From positions 2,971,127 to 3,035,126 of the forward strand of contig NC_049988.1 of assembly GCF_000003815.2 (NCBI RefSeq): a stretch of 64,000 bases of DNA, in the 5' to 3' direction. This DNA comes from Branchiostoma floridae. Lineage: Eukaryota > Chordata > Leptocardii > Amphioxiformes > Branchiostomatidae. Below, one piece after another: positions 48,149 through 58,649 of this stretch (its first letter is position 1; each line of letters opens with the position of its first letter). A model generated the notes under the pieces. That model had not been told where the DNA came from, ran no database searches, and worked only from the letters and a program-made list of their open reading frames with translations. A program made the position numbers and the translations under genes.

Positions 48149-48624
48149 ACTCTCACCAATACTTTACGATGAATCTGCAAATATACAACTCGTTACTATC
48201 TATTCAAGAGCTGGAGTTATTTTAGGCCAAATAGCAAGTTGAATACTCAACATCTGGAGTAAAGCCAATGGGCCAAATAGCATGTTTTTGTCTCGATGTT
48301 ATTTAGACTTTGTTGACTGATAATCGAACACAATTACTGAAGTACTAGAGAATGCAATTACACCATTGTAATTAATCTTGAGCATTATTTCAATTGGGGT
48401 GTTTAGAAATCTCCCTGTTTTAGTCACATTTGCACGGAATGTCGCATTAGATGCAGAAGTCAAAGTCATATGTATACAGGTGCTTGAAACTTCGAAGATC
48501 TGTATGTAATGTGGAAAAGCTTGATTCATAGTAATTCAGTACCGTGGCCGCGAACCAATCAGAAGGCCCCGTTTCACGTTGTTTATGACGTAACACATAG
48601 ATTTAGGCCAGGCCGGTGTGTATG

Positions 48625-48741
48625 GCTCCTTCTGATTGCTCAGAATGAATCGACACCGGCACCGGTGTCGATTTGTATCAACACCGGCACCAGTGTCGAT
48701 GCAAATCGACCGGTGTCGATTCATTCCGACCAATTAGAAGA
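48625..48741. repeat. ~115 bp palindrome of caccggtgtcgat words
   Basis: ccttctgattgctcagaatg at the left is mirrored by cattccgaccaattagaag at the right, with cgacaccggcaccggtgtcg and similar words between. The whole can fold as a nested hairpin. Confidence 0.8.
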
Positions 48742-49097
48742 TAGTAAGGGATATGCAGGAATTGGCCAATCAAAAGGAGCGAAGCATATGCCAGAGCAAA
48801 GGGAATACGTACAGACTGCAAGGGGAATGGCTCATTCTGTTAACATTAATAACGAGTTTTGTTGTTCTAAAAGGCCAAAGACTGCCTTGTTTCGAATATT
48901 TTCTGTGGAAATTTTGGTTTCAAAATGCAAGCTGTAATCTCTTTACAAATGTATGTACCAAAGAACAAATGTGCACGTGAATTTTCAGAAATTCAACAAA
49001 GGAATTCACACGAATAGTACCAAGGGATCTATGCATCATACAGGAGTTTGCAAGTTTGGGTAGGCTATATGATAATAACGTTAATGACCGGCCTGTT

Positions 49098-49236
49098 CCT
49101 CGGTGTACATGGTGTCATAACGCCTAGTCATTTGCTATAACCACCTCATAAAGACCACCTCGTTCACTTCGCTCACTCGGTTTTATTCGGTGGTTATAGC
49201 AAAGGACCAGGCGTTATGACACCATATACACCGAGG
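49098..49236. mobile_element. Fold-back element, ~48 bp inverted arms
   Basis: cctcggtgtacatggtgtca...gctataaccacc is mirrored by ggtggttatagc...tgacaccatatacaccgagg, with cactcggttttattcg near the centre. One arm alone occurs at 21555-21618. Confidence 0.85.
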
Positions 49237-49339
49237 ACCGAGATACCAGGGAGAACCGAGTTTGTGTGCTAGTGATTTTCAGCCTGATTGAAGTTCTCGT
49301 TCTCAATTTTTTGTCTTGTAATTTCTTCTATGAATGAAG

Positions 49340-49946
49340 ACAATTTCAGATGTCCAATAGGAAAGGTTGTAAGACAATTCAGACTGAAGACAATTTGGAT
49401 TCCAAAGAAAACAAAGCTAAGCCAAAGTCAAGCTGAAGACAATTTGGATTTCAAAGGATAGCAAGGCTAAGACACAGTTAATGCAAATGAGTCAATTAGC
49501 TCCTGTTGTTTTAGTTACAGGAGCTAAAAGTTTTGTTGGTGTGTGTGTGTGTGTGTGTGGGGGGGGGGGGTAGTGCTATGTCCCAAGTGCCGGAAAGTTC
49601 CATACGTAGCCCCCCTTTTCTGTTGAGGGAGGGATTGTATATTCTCTCATATATGGCCTCTCTAAGTCCCCGTTCAAACCAGCGGGCTTCACGGTCTAGG
49701 ATGTCGGTAGATTGGAGGTTGAAGGAATGTCCTTGGTTGTGTTGTAGGTGGTGTCTCCTGTAACTAAAACAACAGGAGCTAATTGACTCATTTGCATTAA
49801 CTGTGTCTTAGCCTTGCTATCCTTTGAAATCCAAATTGTCTTCAGCTTGACTTTGGCTTAGCTTTGTTTTCTTTGGAATCCAAATTGTCTTCAGTCTGAA
49901 TTGTCTTACATGTATACAACCTTTCCTATTGGACATCTGAAATTGT
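49340..49946. mobile_element. Inverted-arm remnant of a Penelope-like element
   Basis: Left arm 49340-49523 and right arm 49755-49946 are nearly perfect reverse complements of about 185 bp (right arm has an extra catgtatac). Between them lies a GT/G tract (49540-49570) and a coding remnant on the minus strand. Long inverted or direct terminal repeats are a known feature of Penelope-like elements. Confidence 0.7.
49571..49750 (-). pseudogene. Remnant of GIY-YIG-type endonuclease end (Penelope-like)
   Basis: On the minus strand the frame reads ILDREARWFERGLREAIYER, then NPSLNRKGGLRMELSGTWD. The pattern DREA.WFERG..EAIY......SLNR.GG is what I recognise from the C-terminal part of Penelope-like GIY-YIG ORFs. 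Only about 60 residues remain and no start or reverse transcriptase is present, so it is a relic. Confidence 0.6.
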
Positions 49947-49984
49947 TAGAGTATAAAAGACCTGTTTCTTCCAGATCTCTTCAG

Positions 49985-50028
49985 TGTCACTGACGAAGGA
50001 TAGTGGATTCTATCCGAAACGTCTGACA
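49985..50028 (+). ncRNA. Hammerhead-ribozyme-like motif
   Basis: Stem I: TGTCA (49985-49989) pairs with TGACA (50024-50028). Core CTGACGA (49990-49996) fits CUGANGA. Stem II: GGATAG (49998-50003) pairs with CTATCC (50010-50015). Then GAAA and CGTC, leaving a loopless two-base stem III (AC/GT) and a GUC cleavage site at 50023. One extra A (49997) sits between the core and stem II, so activity is unsure. Short stem III is known in Penelope-linked hammerheads, which act as dimers. Confidence 0.55.
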
Positions 50029-50665
50029 GTTTCAAAACCATATCCAGTTGCTTGAGTAACTTTTTTTGGCTTAAAGATAGATCGATTCTAATTTAATCGA
50101 GATAGAGAGACAGCTCAACAGACAGAGACAGACATATAGAGAAAAGAGTGTATTATTGAATGCTTATTATTTTTCATAAAGGAGTCGTGCTGATAAGTTT
50201 GTAATGCATTCCAATGTAAAGTAAGAAATAAATGTAAACAATACCACCTTCTCATCTCTACCGCTTTCTTTGTTCTACCTGGACTACTACGTTTTTAATG
50301 TCCTTGTCATACCCACAGAGAAATGCACGTGGGCATTGTTTAACAATAGAGAATAAGATATTGAGAGAGACATGTCTCCCAATGGGTGTGTTAACAAACA
50401 GTGAAGAAGACATGTGTATTTATGGCATGTTAATCAATAAAAACGGAGAATGTATGCATGTCGGCGTGTCTGCAATGGTAGCATCAGCTTGTACAGGTGG
50501 CAGCAAGAGTCGAAAATACGAAAAAAAGTGTAACTAAACTTTGCGAGCTATCACGTAATATTTGAAAGGTTAACTCAAATGTGTCTGTCTCCTTGCGTAG
50601 GTTGATGTGTTCGCTTGTCGAAAAACAAAATTCCATTTGCACTGCGCCACATCCCGCTTGTTTTA

Positions 50666-50675
50666 CCATATAAGG
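50666..50675 (+). promoter_or_regulatory. Unit 9 TATA/CArG-like element
   Basis: CCATATAAGG, 107 bp before the ATG. Confidence 0.6.
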
Positions 50676-50781
50676 GCAAAGACAACATCGCATCTGCAGA
50701 CTAATCGCGATATCATTTTGTTATATTCATGTATCTGTAAGAGCTTTAGGCTACTCAAACGTTGTTTGTCAGAACAGTACA

Positions 50782-53275
50782 ATGTACGAACAAGCACAGC
50801 CGGTCCGGTCCCCTGTCTCTGGGCCCGACATCAGTCAAACCAGCGGGCCGCAGACCCCAACACCTGCTGTCCATCAGAGTGATCGGCATGGGCGTGGTCG
50901 CCATGGCAACGTCTCTAATATTAAGAGGGGAACAGGGATAGAAATGTCTTCAGACACGTATGAAGAAGCCGAGGCTGTGAATTTCTCGTCAGCATTTCGA
51001 GACGCCCGACTGCAGCGTGCAAAGCTACGGGGAGAATCACCCACTGAGGGGGCTGATGACGGTAGCAACAGGCGTTATGTCAACGTACCTGACAAAGCGG
51101 CAACGTCTACAGGTAGCTGTAGCTTGTTTTTGTTCTTTTTTCATTCTTTTGTTAAGAATGTACCGCAGGAGTTTTTCGCAAGCTGAGTAGGTCTTACTTT
51201 GAGATTATCTCCACTAACTATATGTCTTGATCTTCTGGTCTTTGATAATTTGATTGCATATGCTGTTATTTTCATATCCTCTCCCGAGTAACCTCCAGAT
51301 GAATGTTATCCAGTCTTAATATTACATAGCACCAAGATTTATTGATCGAATTTCAACTGGAGCGACAGTTGATCTTTAAAAATAATTCTATAGCATGTTA
51401 TTTCATGCCATACATCTTTGTTACTGTATATCTTTACCAGCTTCATTTTTTACTTAATACTTTGGGTCAAAACTGACTTTAATATCTGACAATCATCTTA
51501 TTGAAACCTTTACTTAAGATTTGAAAACACATCCACCAGAAAAAATGGTATATAGTTCATTGTTGTTTCCAGACAGCACGTATCCTGGTGGAAGAAATGG
51601 CCGTCGTGTGATTCGTGACTTCGTTCGATCCTACCGTGGCTGCATCGTGGGCGTTACTGCTGTGGTGGCAACCCTGATCATCGTGGGACTCGTCGTCATG
51701 GTGGTCATCTATAAAGAGGTATTCTATTTTGTGCCATACTAGACAAAAAATAACATCCATGAACTTTCATAAGTATGGAAACCGTGCAAAAATCCTAATT
51801 TTGAAAATATTTTTGGAAACGACAGAATTCTCATATGTTAACGCATGTGTCTTCTTACCTGTGACTTTTCAGATGTTTAGAACTAGGGGTCTTCCGATGC
51901 ATAAGGATGGACAAAATTCATTTGTTTAAATAAAACCTATAGTTTACTGATTTCACCCATCTCAAAATTGCAAACATATTCCATGAATGTACCTTTGGAT
52001 TTGAAACCCCAACGAGAGATGATGATAATCAACTTTCAATTTGTTTAAAAATGTTTCATTTTTCATTTCGTTGCATTTTAATTGCATATTGGTAAAATTG
52101 TCGTCGATTCTGAAAGGTCGCTAACGTTAAGATGCTACCGCTTTTCCTTGGTGTACTTAATGATATTTGGCACTGAGAAATCGTTTATAGGAAATATCTC
52201 AACTGTCCAACACTGTTGACGACCTGAAACGCAACATGGATGATGAGTCCCAACTGTCAAACACTGTTGACGACCTGAAACGCAACATGGATGACATGTC
52301 CCAACTGTCCGACACTGTTGACGACCTGAAACGCAACATGGATGATGAGTCCCAACTGGCCGACACTGTTGACGACCTGGAACGCAAATTGGACATCGAG
52401 AAAAACAGATCAGCAGTCTTGGAGGCATGTCTTCGGGAGCAAGGTAAGATGTTTCTTATTATACCGACTTAAAGATTCTTTTTTCCATTAGAAAAAAAAA
52501 ATCGTAAATGTTAGTGTCTTGTTTTAAATCTGAACTGAAGTATCCAGTATACTATGGAACGTATAAATACAAAAACATACACCACTTGTAGGCAGGAGAT
52601 CTTTTATCAATTAAAGGAATTGACATTTGTGTAGTGCGATCAGAGCGTTTTTATATTGAGCTGTCAGCCTTTACTGCTACTAAGAGCACAATGCCCCCCC
52701 CCCAGTATCTTATCCCAATGGTTACCAACTGTGGCGTGGAATCTGCTACAAGGCCTTCAACACTGCTAAGACCTTTAACGAAGCAGCTGTAACCTGTCGC
52801 AAAGATGGCGGCACCCTCGTCATGCCCCGAGATGCTGAGACCAACGCCTTCCTGATCTCCATAAGGGGAGACACTTCTATGTTCTACATCGGCCTGCAAG
52901 ATCAACGTGAAGAAGGGATATTTGAATGGGCTGATGGTTCTGCACTAGGGGAGTACAACTCGTGGGCTCAGGGTGAACCGGATGGTCGAGGCGATTGTGT
53001 CTCTTTAAGTTACTGGACTGGGAAGTGGTTCAACTGTAAATGCGACACGAGGTGGCACTTCATCTGCCAAGCTATTCCAGGTGCTTCATTTAAAAGTACA
53101 ATTTCTTCTTGTCATTCTTGCTTGGTAACTCGACAAGTAGTATTTGATGAAAAATGTATCCAAGTAATTATTTGAATTTACAATTAGATAAACCCTAAAA
53201 TTCTTCTTATTTCATTCAATGTGCTAACGTATTTCATTTCTTCCAGGACACAGGTGCACAAAGTTGATAGGCTGA
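50782..53275 (+). CDS. C-type lectin-like type II receptor, unit 9 (altered Cys pattern)
   Basis: Exons 50782-51112, 51573-51718, 52191-52443, 52706-53080, 53247-53275 (TGA); 377 residues. Tail: MYEQAQPV, SSDTYEEAE, RRYVNVPDK. Exon 2 DSTYPGGRNGRRVIRD. Four stalk repeats, two with DDESQL in place of DDMSQL. The lectin-like domain is the most divergent: the first Cys is Tyr (SYPNGYQLW), while a new Cys appears two residues before the fifth (WFNCKCDTRW). About five residues after AFLIS and a few after GDCVS are missing. EPD and FYIGL are kept. It ends GHRCTKLIG. Loss of Cys1 should leave the Cys of GICYK unpaired unless it pairs with the new one. Confidence 0.87.
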
Positions 53276-55155
53276 ACTCTCACCAATGCTTTACGATGGT
53301 TCTGCTAAAAACAGTAATACAACTGGACCAACCACCAAAGTTTGCAAAGTTTTATGGCATTCAAAATTAAAGACATAAACGTTGGCTAGACCAAGTTCTC
53401 ATCTCTACTGCTTTCCTTGTTGTACCTGGACTACCAAGTTATCCATGTCCTAGTCATACGCACAGAGAAATGCCTGTAATACAACTAGACCAACCACCGG
53501 TGCTACCCACTCATGACCTGGAGTTAAGCCAACGGGCGAAATAGCAAGTTTCGTCTCGATGTTATGTAAACTTTGTTGATTGAGAACTAAACACAATTAC
53601 TGAAGCAGTTCAGTACTAGAAAATGAAATTGCACTGTTTCAATCAATCTCGAGTCTTAGTTCAATATTTTTAGAAATTCCCTGTCTTATCAAAATTTGTA
53701 CAGAATGGCGTATAAGATACAGCAGTCGACGTCATATGTATCTAAGTGCTTAAAACTGTGAAGATCTATATGTAGTGTGGAAATGCTTGATTTATAGTAG
53801 AAGTAAAATGACTCTTTTGGAGCTTCACTAGGGTCAAGACTATAGCAGAAGTGATGATTGATGCTGAATTAAGTTATAATGTTAATGGCTGTTGACCAAG
53901 AACACTTTTAGCAAATGTGTCTCATTAGGGGTTTTACAACAACATGCACAAAGCAAACAAACCAAGTACACATGCGCACAAATACAAACAAGAACAACAC
54001 ATACACACACAGAAAGACAGAGAGAGACACATAGAAATGATAGACCCATAAGAACTAACATCAGCTATATCATACACCTTGTCCACGTAACTGACGTTGG
54101 CTAAACTAAAATGTACTAAAATAAAACTGTCTAAAAGGTACACATACATTTTATTTCGTCCGTTACTTCAATAAAACGCTATTGAATATTATGTGCTGGT
54201 ATGCAATCATGATTTGATATAAGACAGCCTATCATTGCACTTGGATAGCGCAGAACTGAGCATGTGTGCTAGTGATTTTTAGCCTGAGATGGAGTTATCG
54301 TGACACTATTGGGCATATTCTATTAGATGGTTTTATGAAACATTTTATTTCAACGGAAAATTACTTTATTCTCGATGGTTTTACAAGTGTAATATAAGAC
54401 AATTTATGTGTGCTCTTTGTATTACGGCGTCCAGCCCATAGCAAATGTTTTATAAATAGATCGATAATAATCGAGATAGAGAGATAAAGGGAGACAGCTT
54501 GGCAGACAGAGGCATAGCCATGAGGGTGATCATTATCATTCATGAAGGAGTTGTTATAAGAAAGTTTTATTGCATTCAAAATTAAAGACATAAACGTTGG
54601 CTAGACCAAGTTCTCATCTCTACTGCTTTCCTTGTTGTACCTGGACTACCAAGTTATCCATGTCCTAGTCATACCCACAGAGAAATGCATGTGGGCATCG
54701 TTTAACAATAGAGAATGAAATATTGACGGAAATATGTCTCTTAATTGGTGTGTCAACAAATAGTGAAGGATTTAGGTAGGTTTATGGCATTTTAAAGAAT
54801 AGCAACGGAGAATGTGTGCATGTCAGCGCGTCTCATGGTAATATCATTTTGTTACAGGAGGCAGCAAGAGTAGTAAATATTTAAAAAAAAACACGTATGT
54901 TCAGCAACTAAACTTGGCAAGCTCTCACGTACCTTTTGAAGGGTTAACTTCGATTTGTCTGCCTTCTTGCGTAGGTTGACGTGTTCGCTTGTTGAAAAAC
55001 AAAATGCCATTCGCACTGCGCCACAGCCCGCTTGTCTTTCCTTATAAGGGCAAAGACAACATCGCTTCTTCAGACTAATCGTGACATCATTTTGTTATAT
55101 TCAAGCATCTATAAGAGCTTTTAGCTGCTCAAACGTTGTTTGTCAGAACAGTACA
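53276..55155. other. Spacer, unit 9 to unit 10, with a transposed piece
   Basis: 3' flank of unit 9 interrupted at about 53345-53472 by a copy of 54560-54690 (gacataaacgttggctagac...), bounded by gtaatacaact..accaaccacc on both sides. AATAAA at 54170-54175. Otherwise a close match to the unit 1-2 spacer. Confidence 0.75.
55040..55049 (+). promoter_or_regulatory. Unit 10 TATA/CArG-like element
   Basis: CCTTATAAGG, still a fit to CC(A/T)6GG, 107 bp before the ATG. Confidence 0.6.
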
Positions 55156-57609
55156 ATGTACGAACAAGCACAGCCGGTCCGGTCCCCTGTCTCTGGGCCC
55201 GGCAACAGTCAAACCAGTGGGCCGCAGACCCCAACACCTGCTGACCATCAGAGTGGTCGGCATGGGCGTGGCCGCCATGGCAACGTCTCTAATATTAAGA
55301 GGGGAGAAGGAATAGAATTGTCTTCAGACACGTATGAAGAAGCCGACGCAGTGAACATCTTGTCAACATTTCGACAGGCCCGACTGCAGCGTGCAAAGCT
55401 ACGGGGAGAACCAACCACTGAGGGTGCTGATAACAGTAGCAACAGGCGTTATGTTAATCCACCTGACACAGCGGCCATGTCTACAGGTAGTTGAAGCTTG
55501 TTTTCGAGAATTTTTCAAGCCGAGTAAATTTTGCCCTGAGATTATCGCCACTAACTATGTATTGATCTTCTGGTCTCTGATACCCTAGCCTTAGTACCCT
55601 CCAGAGGAATTTCAGCCAGTTTAAACATTATAGCGCCAATAAGACCTTTCGATCGAATTTCAACGTCAACTGAGGCGACAATGAGAAAAATTGTTTGATC
55701 TTTGAATCTAAAATTAGTTTTATACTATGTTTCTGCATTCTGCATCTTTAGAAATTCATAACATTATCAGCTTCGTTTTTTTACTTAATACTTTGGGTCA
55801 AAAACTGACTTTAATGTCTGGCAATCATCTTATTGAAAACTATACTTCAGATTTGAAAACACTTCCTCCAGAAAAATAAGGTATATAGTTCAGAATAGCT
55901 CCTTGTTTTTTTCAGACAGCACGTATCCTGGTGGAACAAATGGCCGTCGTCGTGTGATTCGTGACTTCGTTCGGTCCTACCGTGGCTGCATCGTGGGCGT
56001 TACTGCTGTGGTGGCAACCCTGATCATCGTGGGACTCGTCGTGATGGTGTTTATCTATAAAGAGGTATTTTATTTTGTGCCATACTAGACAAAAAATAAC
56101 ATCCATGAACTTCCATGACTATGGAAACTGTGCAAAAATCCTAATTTTGAAAATCTTTAGAAACGACAGAATTCTCATATGTAATCCGTTAACACATGTG
56201 TCTTCTTACCTGTGACTTTTCAGATGTTTAGTCTAGATTACCTAGAACTAGGTGTCTTCCGATGCATAAGGATGGACAAAATTCATTTGTTTAAATAAAA
56301 CCTTTACTAATTTCACCCATCTCAAAACGACAAAGATTGCAAACATATTCCATGAATGTACCTTTGGATTTGAAACCCCAACTAGAGATGATGATAATCA
56401 AATTTCAATTTGTTAAAAAATGTTTTATTTTTCATTTCGTTGCATTTTAATTGCATATTGGTAAAATTGTCGTCGATTCTGAAAGGTCGCTAACGTTAAG
56501 ATGCTACCGCTTTTCCTTGGTGTACTTAATGATATTTGGCACTGAGAAATCGTTTATAGGAAATATCTCAACTGTCCAACACTGTTGACGACCTGAAACG
56601 CAACATGGATGATGTGTCCCAATTGTCCGACACTGTTGACGACCTGAAACGCAACATGGATGATGTGTCCCAACTGTCCAACACTGTTGACGACCTGAGA
56701 CGCAACATGGATGATGTGTCCCAACTGTCCCACACTGTTGACGACCTGAGACGCAACATGGATGATGTGTCCCAACTGTCCCACACTGTTGACGACCTGA
56801 AACGCGACATGGATGATGTGTCCCAACTGTCCAACACTGTTGACGACCTGAAACGCAACATGGACATCGAGAAAAACAGATCAGCAGTCTTGGAGGCATG
56901 TCTTCGGGAGCAAGGTAAGATGTTTCTTATTATACCGACTTAAAGATTCTTTTTTCCATTAGAAAAAAATGGATTTTCTGAAAAAAAGCTTTTTCTTCTA
57001 CTAAGAGGACAATTTTCCCCAGTATCTTGTCCCAATGGTTACCAACTGTGGCGTGGAATCTGCTACAAGGTCTTCAACACTCGTGAGCCCTTTAACGAAG
57101 CAGCTGCAACCTGTCGCAAAGATGGCGGCACCCTCGCCATGCCCCGAGATGCTGAGACCAATGCCTTCCTGATCTCCTTATACACGTCCATAAGGGGAGA
57201 CACTTTGTTCTTCATCGGCCTGCAAGATCAACATGAAGAAGGAAGATTTGAGTGGGCTGATGGTTCTGCACTAGGGGCGTACAGCCCGTGGGGCCCGGGT
57301 GAACCGGATGGTCATGGCGATTGTGTTGTGTCCGGCGCAAGCAGTGTCCGGAAAGACAAGTGGTACAACTTCTCATGCGACTTGATTTTCCGCTTCATCT
57401 GCCAAGTTAATCCAGGTGCTTTATTTAAAAGTCTGTTTTTTTTCCAAGTCATTCCCCTCTGTTAACTCGAAAAGTAATATTTGATGAAAATATGTATCAA
57501 ATATGTATCATTTGTCTTTACAGTTAGGACCCCAAAAGTCTTCTTTTTTCAATATGCTAACGTTATTTATTCCTTGCCAGGACATAGATGCACAGAGGTG
57601 GCAGGCTGA
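55156..57609 (+). CDS. C-type lectin-like type II receptor, unit 10
   Basis: Exons 55156-55486, 55916-56064, 56560-56914, 57023-57415, 57581-57609 (TGA); 418 residues, all intact. Tail: MYEQAQPV, then LSSDTYEEADAVNI (here the Met55 equivalent is Leu, ttg), RRYVNPPDT shared with unit 1. Exon 2 has an extra Arg (GRRRVIRD). Six stalk repeats, two with DDLRRN and SHTVDD. The lectin-like domain: SCPNGYQLW, FFIGL, EPD, KWYNFSC, six Cys, ends GHRCTEVAG. Intron 3 is only 108 bp, against about 250 in the others, through a deletion. Confidence 0.9.
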
Positions 57610-58231
57610 ACTCTCACCAATACTTTACGATGGTTCTGCGACAAATGGCAATACAACTCGACCGACCACGGTAACCTCCTATTCAGGAGCAGGAGTTTTT
57701 TTTTAGGCCAAATAGCAAGTTGAATACTTAACATCAGGAGTAAAGCCAATGGGCCAAATAGCAAGTTTTGTTATCGATGTTACTTAAACTTTGTTGATTA
57801 GGAATTAAACACAATTACTGAAGCACTATTCAGTACTAGAAAATGAAATTGCACTGTTTTAATCAATCTTAAGCCTAAGTACAATATGGGTGTTTAAACA
57901 TCTTTCTGTTTTATTCACATTTGTATGGAATGGCGTATTAGATGCAGAAGTCAACGCCATATGTTTATGGGTGCTTCAAACTTGGAAAATCTGTATATCA
58001 TGTGGAAAAGCTTAATTCATAGTAATTCAGCAATTTTATTAAAATGTCTCTTTTGGAGCTTCACTAGGGTCAAGACTATATCAGAAGTATAGCTGTATTG
58101 AGTTATAATGTTAATGGATGTTGACAACACTTTTGGTAAATGTGTTTCATTAGGATTTGCACAATAATTTGCGCAAAACAAACACCCAGGCACACACATG
58201 GGCACTGATACGAACAACACGCACTCGCACA

Positions 58232-58298
<67 letters not shown>

Positions 58299-58649
58299 TA
58301 GTGGTGCGTACCAAAGCCCGGACTTAGAATTGGATCTAAAATGTTTAGGTCCAAGTAAAAAAAAAAACTAAATGTCCGGAGCCAAGTCCGGACTTGCAAA
58401 AAGCAATCTGTCACTTATATTCCCTTTTTTTGTTCTATTTAACCATCTAAAACCTTCCATAGACAGTGAAATTTGCACTGGAAAAAGACAAAAAACAGTT
58501 CGTGTTACACTGTTTATCATTTTCATGTATTTTTCACATTGCATTTCAATTCATGCTAACACGCAATTTTATCTCTTTGGCAGTCATACGTGGATTCTAT
58601 TTGGAGTCCAGGAAAAGGTTGCCGAGAAAAAATGTGATACGGTGCAATA
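57610..58649. other. Right flank of lectin array
   Basis: Unit 3' flank continues to the CA tract (58203-58298). After it the sequence no longer matches the other spacers; 58305-58400 has repeated tccggact words and a poly-A run, with no gene seen before the ribosomal spacer begins near 58650. Confidence 0.6.
58203..58298. repeat. (CA)n microsatellite at right edge of array
   Basis: CA run with CATACA interruptions, at the same place in the unit as the other CA tracts. Confidence 0.95.

Larger units (their letters stand above)
48149..50781. other. Spacer, unit 8 to unit 9, with nested repeats
   Basis: The longest spacer. In order: unit 3' flank to about 48540; foreign sequence with a palindrome (48625-48741), a fold-back element (49098-49236) and a Penelope-like remnant with inverted arms (49340-50060); then flank shared with the unit 2-3 spacer, from about 50075. 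No lectin exon lies inside. Confidence 0.75.
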
